DNA of 64,000 nt from Pseudosporangium ferrugineum (GTDB lineage: Bacteria > Actinomycetota > Actinomycetes > Mycobacteriales > Micromonosporaceae). The number at the start of each line of letters is the position of its first letter. Within the stretch, counting starts at the first letter, position 1. Positions 24,878-34,418 of the stretch are shown here, piece after piece. The DNA lies in the NCBI RefSeq assembly GCF_003002065.1, contig NZ_PVZG01000023.1, positions 1-64,000 of the forward strand, in the 5' to 3' direction. Both the position numbers and the translations under genes were made by a program. The notes below the pieces were generated by a model. It saw only the letters and a program-made list of their open reading frames with translations, was not told the origin of the DNA and did no database searches.

Positions 24878-26295
24878 AGCTTGAAGACCTTGCGCGGCTG
24901 GGCGGCGACCAGGCCGGCCAGGCTGTCGGCGGCCTCGTCCTCGTCGAGGCGGTGCTCGGCGACGAGCCGGGCGAGGAACCCGGCGTCGAGCCGGCGTGAC
25001 ATGTCGTGCCGGGCCGGGATCGAGCAGAACGCGCGGGTGTCGTCGATGAAGCCGGACAGCCGGCTGAGCCCCGCGATCTCGGTGACCGCACCCTGGAACC
25101 CGCGGATCGCCGCCGGATTGTCGAGGAACCACCACGGCGCTCCGGCGTACACGGACGGGTAGAAGCCGGCCAGCGGGGCGATCTCGCGGCCGAAGACGTC
25201 GGCGTCCACCGTGAACAGCACGAGGTGCAGGTCCGGGTGGGTGCCGTAACGCTCCAGCAGCGGCCGCAGGGCACGCGTGTACTCGACCGCCACCGGGATG
25301 TCGTGGCCGGTGTCCGGGCCGTACCGGGCGAGGGTCGGCGGGTGGTGGTTGCGGTGCACGCCCGGGTGCAAGGTCATGACCAGGCCGTCCTCGCAGGACA
25401 TCCGGGCCATCTCGAGCATCATGTGGCGGCGGAACGCGGTCCCCTCGGCGGCGGTGACCTGCCCGGCCATCGCGGCGGAGTAGATCCGCGCGGCCTCGCC
25501 CGGCTCCAGGGGCTCCGCGACCGCGTCGGCGTGGCCGTGGTCCGCCGAGACGGCGCCGTGCGCGATGAAGTGCCGGCGACGGAGTTCGAGGGCGGTGACA
25601 TATCCGGAGTAGTGGCCCACGTCGGTGTCGGCGACGGCGCCGAGGCGCTTGACGGCGTCGGCCCAGCCCGGCGTCGCCGGTTCCAGGTAGCGGTCCGGCC
25701 GGAACGTCGGCGCGACCCGGGTGGTGACGTCCGGATCGGCCGCGAGGGCGGCGTGCGCCGCCAGGTCGTCGGCGGGATCGTCGGTGGTGGCCAGGAAGTC
25801 GATGCCGAAGCGCCGGAGCAGCGCCCGCGGCCGGTGGGTGGGTTCCCGCAGCGCGGCGGCGATCCGGTCGTACAGGGCGTCGGCGTTGGCCGCGGCCGGG
25901 CGCTCGGTCACGCCGAAGATGTCCGCCAGCTCGCTGTCGAACCAGTACCGCACGGGGGTGCCGCGCAGCAGGTGCCAGTTGGCGCAGAGCAGCCGCCAGG
26001 CGGCCCGCGCGCGGTGCTCGGGCAGCGGGCCCTCGCCGACGCCGAGGTCGCCGAGGGACACCCCGCCGGCGTGCAGCAGCCGCGTCACGTAGTGGTCGGG
26101 CTGGATCAGCAGGCTCGCCGGGTCGGCGAACGGCTCGTCGCGGACCAGGATCCGCGGGTCGACGTGCCCGTGCGGCGACACGATCGGCAGGTCGCGTACG
26201 CCCGCATAGAGCCGCCGCGCGATGTCCCGCACCCCCGGGTCGGCGGGCAGAAGCCGGTCGGGGTGCGGGGAGAGGGGTGCGGTCTCGGTCGCCAT
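24874..26295 (-). CDS. uxaC: Glucuronate (uronate) isomerase
   Basis: A 473-residue enzyme converting D-glucuronate to D-fructuronate (and galacturonate to tagaturonate). Recognisable blocks are PIVSPHGHVDPRILV with metal-ligand histidines, PVRYWFDSELADIFGV, GIDFLATTDDPADDL, HFIAHGAVSADHGH and VMTLHPGVHRNHHPP. The product passes to UxuB, whose start overlaps this stop by 4 bp. ATG 26295 has only a run of G before it. The operator at 26326-26349 lies 30 bp upstream and is shared with the divergent LarA-type gene. Confidence 0.93.
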   Translation of the reverse strand: MATETAPLSPHPDRLLPADPGVRDIARRLYAGVRDLPIVSPHGHVDPRILVRDEPFADPASLLIQPDHYVTRLLHAGGVSLGDLGVGEGPLPEHRARAAWRLLCANWHLLRGTPVRYWFDSELADIFGVTERPAAANADALYDRIAAALREPTHRPRALLRRFGIDFLATTDDPADDLAAHAALAADPDVTTRVAPTFRPDRYLEPATPGWADAVKRLGAVADTDVGHYSGYVTALELRRRHFIAHGAVSADHGHADAVAEPLEPGEAARIYSAAMAGQVTAAEGTAFRRHMMLEMARMSCEDGLVMTLHPGVHRNHHPPTLARYGPDTGHDIPVAVEYTRALRPLLERYGTHPDLHLVLFTVDADVFGREIAPLAGFYPSVYAGAPWWFLDNPAAIRGFQGAVTEIAGLSRLSGFIDDTRAFCSIPARHDMSRRLDAGFLARLVAEHRLDEDEAADSLAGLVAAQPRKVFKL

Positions 26296-26325
26296 CCCCC
26301 CAGCGTCGTCCCGCCCGTCCCCGGC

Positions 26326-26349
26326 GGCAATCGCTTGCCACATCTTGCC
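26326..26349. promoter_or_regulatory. Composite operator between uxaC and the LarA-family gene
   Basis: GGCAATCGCTTGCC at 26326-26339 has perfect 5-bp arms, and another TTGCC follows at 26345-26349. Read on the minus strand it matches the uidA operator at 15420-15443 in 18 of 24 positions with identical spacing. It can control both divergent genes. Confidence 0.75.
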
Positions 26350-26392
26350 TGGCGTCCTTGCATCCGCGCCGGTCCCGGCGGAGGGTGCAGAT

Positions 26393-27640
<1,248 letters not shown>

Positions 27641-28713
27641 GCCGTCGACCGGCGCACGATAAGCCGGCACGGCAGGGTCACCGGCGCCTGGGCCCGGGGG
27701 CGGGCGCCGCGGACGATCGCGAGCAGGTTGCCCACCGCCGTACGCCCCATCGCGGCCAGCGGCGCGGCGACGGTGGTCAGCGGCGGCGTGACCAGCTCGG
27801 CGGTGAAGATGTTGTCGAAGCCGATGACGCTGACGTCCCGCGGGATGCGCGCGCCCATCGCCGTCAGCGCCCGGATCGCGCCGATGGCCACCAGGTCGTT
27901 GTAGGCGACCACCGCCGACGTCGGATGCGCCGCGAACTCCGCCGCCGCGCGGGCGCCGCCGGCCACGGTGGGCGGGAACGGGCCCAGCCGGCGTACGTGC
28001 AGCTCCAGCTCCATGGCCGTCTCCCGCAGCGAGCGCCAGCGCATGCCGTCGGCCCAGGACGCCTCGGGCCCGGCGAGGTAGGTGAGGCGCTGGTGGCCGA
28101 GCTCGGCCAGGTGCTCGACGGCCCGGCGTACGCCCCGAGGGTTGTCCGTGATCACGCACGGCACGTCGCTGACCGCCCGGTTGAGCACGATCACCGGCCG
28201 CTGCTTGGCGGTCATCCGGATCGCCGAGTCGGACATGCGGGTGGTGGCCAGCACGATGCCGTCGACCGTCGCCACCGCCCGGTCCAGGGTGGCGCGCTCG
28301 TGCGTGCCGGATTCCTGGGTGTCGGCCAGCAGGATCGTGTAGCCGGCCTCGGACGCGGCGCTCTGGGCGCCCCGGATGATTTCGTAGTAGAACGGGTTGG
28401 TGATGTCCGAGATGGCCAGCGCGATCATCGAGGTGGTGCCGCCGGGCAGCGCCCGCGCCAGCGACGTGGTGCGGTATCCCAGCTCCGCGGCGACTCGGTG
28501 GATGCGCTCGCTGGTCTCGAAGCTGACCCGGCCCGGGCGGGAGAAGGCGCGGGATACGGTCGAGGATGCCACCCCGGCGGCCTTCGCCACGTCGTCGATC
28601 GTCGGCGGCCTGGGCGGCTGGTCCACGCGCCACCTCCACGGCAGGGGGATCGTCACCGACGTTAGTGACCTGCGCCACTGACGGCAACCGGCTTCGGCAG
28701 CGAGGGGACCATC

Positions 28714-29535
28714 ATGATCGACACGGCAGGCGTCACGGACCGGCTCGCGGGCCTCGGCCGGCTGGGCGTCGCCTTCTCCGGCGGGGTCGACTCCTCGGTG
28801 CTGCTCGCGCTCGCCGTACGGGCGCTCGGGGCGGACCGGGTCGTCGCGATCCTCGGCGTCTCCCCCAGCCTGGCCGCCGGCGAACGGGCCGCCGCGCACC
28901 GGGTCGCCGCGCACATCGGCGCCGCGGTCGTGGAGGTCGTCACCCACGAGGGCGACCGGGAGGCGTACCGGGCGAACGGGCCGGACCGGTGCTTCCACTG
29001 CAAGGACGAGCTGTTCACCCGCATCGCCGACGAGGTCGTGGCCGCGCACGGGCTGGACGCGGTCGCGTACGGGGAGAACGCCGACGACGCCCGCCGCCCC
29101 GACCGGCCCGGCTCGCGCGCCGCCGCCGGCCACCGGGTGCTGCGGCCGCTCGCCGACGCGGGACTCGACAAGGCCGCCGTCCGCGGCATCGCGCGCGACC
29201 TCGGCCTGCCGTGCGCCGACAAGCCGGCCGCGCCCTGCCTGGCGTCGCGCATCCCGCACTTCACCGACGTCACCCCCGAGAAGCTGCACCAGATCGAGCG
29301 GGCGGAGGCGGCCCTGCACCGGCTCGGCTTCACGGAGCTGCGCGTACGCCACCACGGCGACGTCGCCCGGATCGAGCTGCCGGCCGAGGACCTGCCCCGG
29401 GCGGTCGCCGACCCGCTGCGCACGGCCATCCGCGACGCCGTGGTGGCGGCGGGCTTCCGCTTCGCCACCGTGGACCTGACCGGCGTGCAGTCCGGCGCCT
29501 TCACCCTTCCGCTCGTGCGGATCGCCCGTGCCTGA
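28714..29535 (+). CDS. larE: LarE, nickel-pincer cofactor sulfur transferase
   Basis: A 273-residue PP-loop enzyme that adenylates the biscarboxylated pyridinium mononucleotide and donates sulfur for the nickel-pincer cofactor. The PP-loop SGGVDSS is at residues 22-28. Cys175 in PAAPCLASRI matches the sacrificial Cys176 of Lactiplantibacillus LarE, so one enzyme is spent per sulfur. RCFHCKDEL (92-100) is the family cysteine pair. An AGGGGACC site precedes ATG 28714. It opens a tight larE-larB-larC operon divergent from the LacI-type regulator. Confidence 0.92.
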   Translation: MIDTAGVTDRLAGLGRLGVAFSGGVDSSVLLALAVRALGADRVVAILGVSPSLAAGERAAAHRVAAHIGAAVVEVVTHEGDREAYRANGPDRCFHCKDELFTRIADEVVAAHGLDAVAYGENADDARRPDRPGSRAAAGHRVLRPLADAGLDKAAVRGIARDLGLPCADKPAAPCLASRIPHFTDVTPEKLHQIERAEAALHRLGFTELRVRHHGDVARIELPAEDLPRAVADPLRTAIRDAVVAAGFRFATVDLTGVQSGAFTLPLVRIARA

Positions 29536-30208
29536 CGAGCTGGCCGGCCTCGCCGACCTGGACCTGGGCCGGACCGCCCGGCGGGGCTACCCGGAGGCGG
29601 TGTACTGCGCGGGCAAGACCCCCGGACAGGTCGCCGCGATCGCCGCCGCCGTCCGCGACCGGCCGGACATCGTCACGCTGTTCACCCGGGCGGAGCCGGC
29701 GCACGCCGCGGCCGTACGGGACGAGCTGCCCGACGCCTTCCACGACCCGGACGCCGCCCTGCTGGCCTGGCCGCCCGAACCGCCCGGACCGGCCGGCGGG
29801 ACGGTGGTCGTGGTGGCGGCCGGCACCTCCGACCTACCGGTCGCGCGGGAGGCCCTGCTGACCGCGCGCTACCTCGGCCGGCGGACCGAGCTGGTGGTCG
29901 ACGTGGGCGTCGCCGGCCTGCACCGGATCCTGGGCAGGCTCGACGTCCTGCGCCGTGCCCGGGCGATCGTGGTCGCGGCGGGCATGGACGGCGCGCTGCC
30001 CAGCGTCGTCGCCGGCCTCGTCGCGGTCCCGGTCGTCGCGCTGCCCACCTCGGTCGGCTACGGCGCCGCCTTCGGCGGGCTCGCCCCCCTGCTCACCATG
30101 CTCAACGCTTGCGCGCCGGGGGTCGCCGTGGTCAACATCGACAACGGGTACGGCGCCGGCCACCTCGCCGCCCAGATCGCCGCCCCCGCCCCGGGACCCG
30201 AGGCGTGA
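29528..30208 (+). CDS. larB: LarB, pyridinium-3,5-biscarboxylate mononucleotide synthase
   Basis: A 226-residue protein related to PurE. It carboxylates and hydrolyses nicotinic acid adenine dinucleotide to start nickel-pincer cofactor synthesis. Visible blocks: LDLGRTARRGYPEAVYCAGKTPGQ near the start, VVVVAAGTSDLPVAREA, VVDVGVAGLHRI, and the PurE-like VVAAGMDGALPSVVAGLVAVPVVALPTSVGYG. GTG 29528 overlaps the larE stop by 8 bp, showing translational coupling, and its own stop overlaps larC. Confidence 0.93.
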   Translation: MPDELAGLADLDLGRTARRGYPEAVYCAGKTPGQVAAIAAAVRDRPDIVTLFTRAEPAHAAAVRDELPDAFHDPDAALLAWPPEPPGPAGGTVVVVAAGTSDLPVAREALLTARYLGRRTELVVDVGVAGLHRILGRLDVLRRARAIVVAAGMDGALPSVVAGLVAVPVVALPTSVGYGAAFGGLAPLLTMLNACAPGVAVVNIDNGYGAGHLAAQIAAPAPGPEA

Positions 30209-31422
30209 CGGGCGACCGGCACGCGTGGGTCGACGCGTCCGCGGGGGTCGCCGGCGACATGCTGCTCGGGGCGCTGCTCGACGCGGGCGCCGACCTGAAG
30301 GCCGTCCAGCACGCCGTGGACCGGGTCGTTCCGGCCTCCGTACGCCTCCGCCCCGCCGCCGTCACCCGGGGCGGGCTGCACGCCGTACACGTGCGGGTGG
30401 AGGTTCTGGTCGACGACGCGCCGCGGCGTACGTGGGCGTCCATCGCCGGACTCCTGGCCGGCGCCGGCCTGCCGGAGCGGATCCGCGACCGTGCCGTCAC
30501 CGTCTTCGCCCGCCTCGCCGACGCGGAGGCGCACGTGCACGGCATCCCCGCGCACGACGTGCACTTCCACGAGGTGGGCGCCCTGGACTCGCTCGCCGAC
30601 GTGGTCGGCGTCTGCGCCGCGCTGGAGGACCTCGGCGTCGCCACGCTCAGCGCGGGAGAGGTGGCGGTCGGCTCCGGCCGGATCCGCACCGCGCACGGCG
30701 AGCTGCCCGTCCCGGTGCCGGCGGTCGCGCAACTCGCCCGGGGCTGGCGCGTACGGTCGGGCGGCACCGGCGAACTCGCCACCCCGACCGGGATGGCGGT
30801 GCTCCGCGCGCTCGCCACGACCTGCGAGGACCTGCCGTCGCTGGAGGTGGGCGCGGTCGGGGTGGGCGCCGGCGGCCGGGACACCCCCGGACGCGCCAAC
30901 GTGGTGCGCGTGATCCTGGGCACGGGCGCGGCTCCCGCCGCCGAACCGCTCGTCCTCCTCGAGGCCAACGTCGACGACCTCGACCCTCGCCTGTGGCCGG
31001 AGGTCCTGGCCGGGCTGCTCCGGTGCGGCGCCGCCGACGCCTGGCTCACGCCGATCGTCATGAAGAAGGGCCGCCCCGCGCACACCCTCAGCGTGCTGTG
31101 CCACCCCGGGAAGACCGAGACCCTCCGGGACCGGATCTTCCGGGACACCAGCACGCTCGGCGTCCGCCGGACCACCATGCATCGGTACGCCCTCCCGCGC
31201 GTGTTCGCCGACCTCGCCGTGGCGGGCGGCACCGTGGCGGTCAAGCTGGGCCACCACGGCGGTCGCATCGTCCAGGTGATGCCGGAATTCGCCGACGTCG
31301 CCGCGCTGGCCCACCGGCTCGGCCGCCCCGAACGCCAGCTGCTCGCCGAGGCGTCCGCCGCGGCGGTGGCGGCCGGACTCGTCGTGGGCGCCGAGCTCCC
31401 CGGCGACACCCGCCCCGCCTGA
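30205..31422 (+). CDS. larC: LarC, nickel insertion enzyme of pincer cofactor synthesis
   Basis: A 405-residue CTP-dependent cyclometallase that inserts nickel into the pincer nucleotide. WVDASAGVAGDMLLGALLDAGAD opens the protein; VHFHEVGALDSLADVVG and GELATPTGMAVLRAL are family blocks, and LLEANVDDLDPRLWPEV begins the second half. In some lactobacilli larC is split into two frames joined by a frameshift; here it is one continuous frame. GTG 30205 overlaps the larB stop in a GTGA junction. It completes the cofactor pathway next to its LarA-family client. Confidence 0.93.
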   Translation: MTGDRHAWVDASAGVAGDMLLGALLDAGADLKAVQHAVDRVVPASVRLRPAAVTRGGLHAVHVRVEVLVDDAPRRTWASIAGLLAGAGLPERIRDRAVTVFARLADAEAHVHGIPAHDVHFHEVGALDSLADVVGVCAALEDLGVATLSAGEVAVGSGRIRTAHGELPVPVPAVAQLARGWRVRSGGTGELATPTGMAVLRALATTCEDLPSLEVGAVGVGAGGRDTPGRANVVRVILGTGAAPAAEPLVLLEANVDDLDPRLWPEVLAGLLRCGAADAWLTPIVMKKGRPAHTLSVLCHPGKTETLRDRIFRDTSTLGVRRTTMHRYALPRVFADLAVAGGTVAVKLGHHGGRIVQVMPEFADVAALAHRLGRPERQLLAEASAAAVAAGLVVGAELPGDTRPA

Positions 31423-31507
31423 CCTCAGCCGGCGGCGTGCTCCCGCACCAGGGGCATGCCGCCCGGCCTGGCCTCAGCCGGCGGCGTGCTCCTGGACCAG
31501 GGGCATG
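31423..31507. repeat. 49-bp tandem duplication at the HxlR 3' end
   Basis: Positions 31423-31458 and 31472-31507 are near-identical 36-bp copies with a 49-bp period. The unit carries the final codons and stop of the HxlR-type gene, so a second copy of its tail (ending EHAAG) lies just downstream in another frame. Confidence 0.8.
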
Positions 31508-31824
31508 TATCGCTCGGCCCACTCCCGCAGGCCCCGCAACGGCGGGACGAGCGTCGCGCCCAGCTCGGTGAGGCGGTAGTGGACCCGCGGCGGGTTGCTC
31601 GCCTCGACCCGGCGCGAGACAAGCCCGTCCCGCTCCAGCGCCTTCAGGGTCTGCGACAGCATCTTCTGCGAGACGCCGGCCATCGCCCGCCGCAACTCGG
31701 TGAACCGGAGCTCGCCGTCGGCCGCGGCCAGCGACAGCACCGCCATGGTCGTCCAGCGCGACCCCACCCGGTCCAGCAGAAGCCTGGTCGGGCACGCCGG
31801 ATCGAACAGGTCCCCTCGGGTCAC
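31474..31824 (-). CDS. HxlR-family transcriptional regulator
   Basis: A 116-residue winged-helix protein with the full family pattern: CPTRLLLDRVGSRWTTMAVLSLA, LRFTELRRAMAGVSQKMLSQTLKALERDGLVSRRV and PRVHYRLTELGATLVPPLRGLREWAE. The conserved first cysteine is a redox or electrophile sensor in some members. GTG 31824 is chosen to give the usual length; no convincing ribosome site is visible and a TTG slightly upstream is possible. It diverges from the alpha/beta hydrolase, its likely target. Confidence 0.83.
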   Translation of the reverse strand: MTRGDLFDPACPTRLLLDRVGSRWTTMAVLSLAAADGELRFTELRRAMAGVSQKMLSQTLKALERDGLVSRRVEASNPPRVHYRLTELGATLVPPLRGLREWAERYMPLVQEHAAG

Positions 31825-31883
31825 CCCGGGGTTACCTGGTGCCGGCAAAGTGCCCTCTTCACCGCTCAACGGAAGTCTCTTAC

Positions 31884-31908
31884 GGTTACCACGTTCCGAA
31901 TCGTAACC
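31884..31908. promoter_or_regulatory. Candidate HxlR operator
   Basis: GGTTAC (31884-31889) and GTAACC (31903-31908) form an inverted repeat with a 13-bp spacer in the 96-bp divergent region, overlapping the ribosome site of the hydrolase gene. Confidence 0.45.
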
Positions 31909-31920
31909 AAGGAGTCGACC

Positions 31921-32769
31921 GTGCACCAGACGACCCCGGCCACCCGCCGGATCCCGCTCGACGGAGTCGAACTCGCCGTGGACACCCTGGGGCGAGGGCC
32001 GGCCGTCCTGCTGCTGCACGGCTTCCCGCACACCCGCGCGATCTGGCGGTACGTCGCACCCCGGCTGGCCGCGGCGGGCTTCTCGGTCATCGCCCCCGAC
32101 CTGCCCGGCCTCGGCGACAGCACCCCCTCCACCCACGGCTACCGGGCCGACGCGATCGCCGCGGACCTCGCCGCGCTGCTCGACGCCCTCGGCGAGCGGC
32201 GGGCGCACGTCGCCGGCATCGACCTGGCCGTCGCCCCGGCCTTCGCCCTCGCCGCGGCGTACCCCGAGCGGGTCGCCAGCCTCACCCTCTCCGAGGGACT
32301 GATCGGCCTGCTACCCGGCGCCGAGGACTTCCTGCGGCAGGGACCGCCGTGGTGGTTCGGCTTCCACCAGGCCCCCGGCGGCCTCGCCGAGGACGTCCTG
32401 GCAAACTCGGCGGACCGCTACATCCGCCACTTCCTCTCCGCCGGCAGCCGCCACGGCCTGCCCGACGACCTCACCCGCACGATCGTCGAGGCGTACCGGG
32501 GAAAGGAGGCCCTCCGCAACGCCTTCGACCACTACCGCGCGATGCCGGCCACCGCCCACTGGGCCGCCACCTGGGCCCGCACCGGAAAGCTGACCCCACC
32601 GGCCCTCACCCTCGGCGGCGGCGTCCTCGGCCCGGCCACCGCCGGCCAACTCGAACCCCTCGCCACCCGCCTGACCGCCCACATCCTCGAGGACTGCGGC
32701 CACATCACCCCGATCGACCAGCCGGCAGCCTTCGCCCGCCTCCTCACCGCCCACGCCCGCACCGCCTGA
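31921..32769 (+). CDS. Alpha/beta hydrolase, epoxide-hydrolase-like
   Basis: A 282-residue hydrolase. The oxyanion-hole motif is LLLHGFPHTRAIWRYV and VIAPDLPGLGDS follows. The nucleophile elbow reads AGIDLAVAPA, with Asp in the position of the epoxide hydrolase/haloalkane dehalogenase nucleophile (usually GHDxG); the flanking His and last Gly of that motif are replaced. ILEDCGHITPIDQP carries the catalytic His. GTG 31921 has an AAGGAG site 7 nt upstream. Expression is probably controlled by the divergent HxlR protein. Confidence 0.8.
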   Translation: MHQTTPATRRIPLDGVELAVDTLGRGPAVLLLHGFPHTRAIWRYVAPRLAAAGFSVIAPDLPGLGDSTPSTHGYRADAIAADLAALLDALGERRAHVAGIDLAVAPAFALAAAYPERVASLTLSEGLIGLLPGAEDFLRQGPPWWFGFHQAPGGLAEDVLANSADRYIRHFLSAGSRHGLPDDLTRTIVEAYRGKEALRNAFDHYRAMPATAHWAATWARTGKLTPPALTLGGGVLGPATAGQLEPLATRLTAHILEDCGHITPIDQPAAFARLLTAHARTA

Positions 32770-32779
32770 CAGCAACCGC

Positions 32780-33145
32780 TCAGGGCTGTCGTTCCGCCTG
32801 CTTGACAACCTCACGGAGCATGCTCACCAGGTCCGCGAGGAACGCGGCGGCGCCGGCATCGGTCGGGTCGTGGTCGAGGCTCCAATTGCCGTAACCCTCG
32901 ACAAGCTGCAGCAACGTGCCGGGCGGCTGCGGCTCCGACAGCAGCGTTTCCAGAGCCCGGAGATAGCGGTGGTGCGCGCGGGTGTTGGACTGCGCCAATT
33001 CAGTCAGCTCGGCGCGCACCTCCGGGAGGCTGCCCGCGTCGCTGAGGAAGCCACTGAGGAAATCCCGGGCCGTCTCCAGCGCGGGCATCGCATCGACCTG
33101 CGCCATCCGCGCGCGCAGCGGCTCGGGGAGGCCGGAGGTGTCCAT
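32780..33145 (-). CDS. Probable immunity protein for the adjacent toxin
   Basis: A 121-residue acidic, predicted mostly helical protein (LPEVRAELTELAQSNTRAHHRYLRALETLL; AAAFLADLVSMLREVVKQ). I do not recognise its family by motif. It begins 4 bp after the stop of the RNase A-like toxin gene on the same strand, the usual place of the cognate immunity gene. The role is inferred from this arrangement and its size. A TACTGT box lies 6 nt before the ATG, so it may also be made from its own message, as expected if it must outlast the toxin. Confidence 0.55.
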   Translation of the reverse strand: MDTSGLPEPLRARMAQVDAMPALETARDFLSGFLSDAGSLPEVRAELTELAQSNTRAHHRYLRALETLLSEPQPPGTLLQLVEGYGNWSLDHDPTDAGAAAFLADLVSMLREVVKQAERQP

Positions 33146-33149
33146 CGGC

Positions 33150-33920
33150 CTACAGTAGCCCCGAGGGAAACGCGGTGACGATGAACGGTTGCGGTGGGTC
33201 CGAGCCCGGCACCACCTTGATGCGGACGACGACGAAGCTGGTCTCCGCGTACCGCGCAGCCCGCGGACCGGCGCCGTACATCCCGCTGTTGTAGTAGCCC
33301 TCCCCCACCCGGTGCCTGGCATCGAACCGGCCCTCGTGCGTATCGAACATCGCAAGGTCGCTGCGGATGGCTTCCCAGTTGTCGCGTACGTAGTCGCGGA
33401 CCGTGCGATTCATGACCGACGGGTCCGTCCACCGGTACGACCAGCTCTCCGGCCGATCCCACCCGGTGTCGCCGTAGATCCGGCCCTCGACGGTCTTGGC
33501 GCCGGGGTCCCTGGGCAGCGGAATGTCGGGGCTGTGCCGGTCGATCGTGTGAGCGCCGATGTCCCCATGAGCCCGATCGTTGCCGGCGATGGTGAACCGC
33601 GGCGGTTCGTCCCCGAGCCGGTCGTACCGGTCCATGACCGTGCGCAGTCTGTCGGCGGCGGAATCGGGACCCGGTGACCTACGCCCTGCCCCAGCGCGCC
33701 CGGCGCGGGCGAATCCGGCGATCGCTTCCTGCGCCTGGGCGGCACTCGCGGCCGACGGCGTGCCCCTGCCGTCTCGCCCGCGACGGCTCGACGGCGACGC
33801 ATCGGCGTTGGCGGCGCCTGCGTCGTGTGGCGGCCGGGGGCGAGCGGTCACCGCGTTGTCCGGGCGTCGCCGCTGTCCATCGTCGTGACGGTAACAGCCA
33901 AGGCCACCGATGCACGGCAC
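33150..33920 (-). CDS. RNase A-like (CdiA-CT type) toxin domain protein
   Basis: Up to 256 residues. The last 135 fit the bacterial RNase A-like CdiA-CT toxin pattern: AHTIDRHS (His124, His129), a middle WSYRWTDPSVMNRTVRDYVRDNWEAIRSDL corresponding to the SSFxDxxxA helix segment, and a final FIVTAFPSG strand. The first 110 residues are low-complexity, Arg/Ala/Pro rich, without signal peptide or secretion domain, so this is a detached toxin tip. GTG 33920 or GTG 33851 may be the true start. It would cut RNA in the cytoplasm of a target cell. Confidence 0.65.
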   Translation of the reverse strand: MPCIGGLGCYRHDDGQRRRPDNAVTARPRPPHDAGAANADASPSSRRGRDGRGTPSAASAAQAQEAIAGFARAGRAGAGRRSPGPDSAADRLRTVMDRYDRLGDEPPRFTIAGNDRAHGDIGAHTIDRHSPDIPLPRDPGAKTVEGRIYGDTGWDRPESWSYRWTDPSVMNRTVRDYVRDNWEAIRSDLAMFDTHEGRFDARHRVGEGYYNSGMYGAGPRAARYAETSFVVVRIKVVPGSDPPQPFIVTAFPSGLL

Positions 33921-34014
33921 TCGACCTCGCCGACCGGCACACGGCGATCACCGCATCGGGGCCGCTGTAGTCGCGGTCGTTGTGGAGGTGGGTGTCAGCT
34001 GAACAGCGAGCGTT

Positions 34015-34343
34015 TCACGATCCAACTGAGTAGGCGGCCAGCAGCGCCTCGATGTAGGCGGGAGCCAGTGCTCGGATCTCGGCATCGGACAGCGCCCCGG
34101 CCAGGGCCTGTCCTCCGGTTTGATCCGGATGCTCATCCCGCGAGGATCGACCTCCGGCTCGAAGCTGGCGATCGGCATGACGGTGTGATCGAAGATGGTG
34201 GCCTCAAGTGCCGGCGTCCAGCGCGCCGCGTTCTTGCCGTCCTCGGGAAGGTTGGCGGACCGCCGGCCACGGCCGGCAGCGAGGTTCTCCGGGACCAACA
34301 GATCCACCGGGACGGAGGTCGGCTCGCCGTCCACATCGGTCAT
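34015..34343 (-). pseudogene. Decayed AbiEii-type nucleotidyltransferase
   Basis: The 5' part encodes PVDLLVPENLAAGRGRRSANLPEDGKNAARWTPALEATIFD...MPIASFEPEVD, matching the middle of AbiEii/nucleotidyltransferase-fold proteins. The frame then breaks near 34110-34130, exactly where the AGPAALLVAK-type block should be. A second frame gives a plausible C-terminus (LSDAEIRALAPAYIEALLAAY) ending at a TGA at 34015. The N-terminal GGT/DxD catalytic part is also missing. Internal and 5' deletion therefore left a non-functional remnant. Confidence 0.6.
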
Positions 34344-34418
34344 TGCGATCCAAGTGCCCGGCTTCGCCGCCGTTCCACCATCGTGCCGGACAACGGTTGC
34401 GGGAGTCGACGGGCCGGG

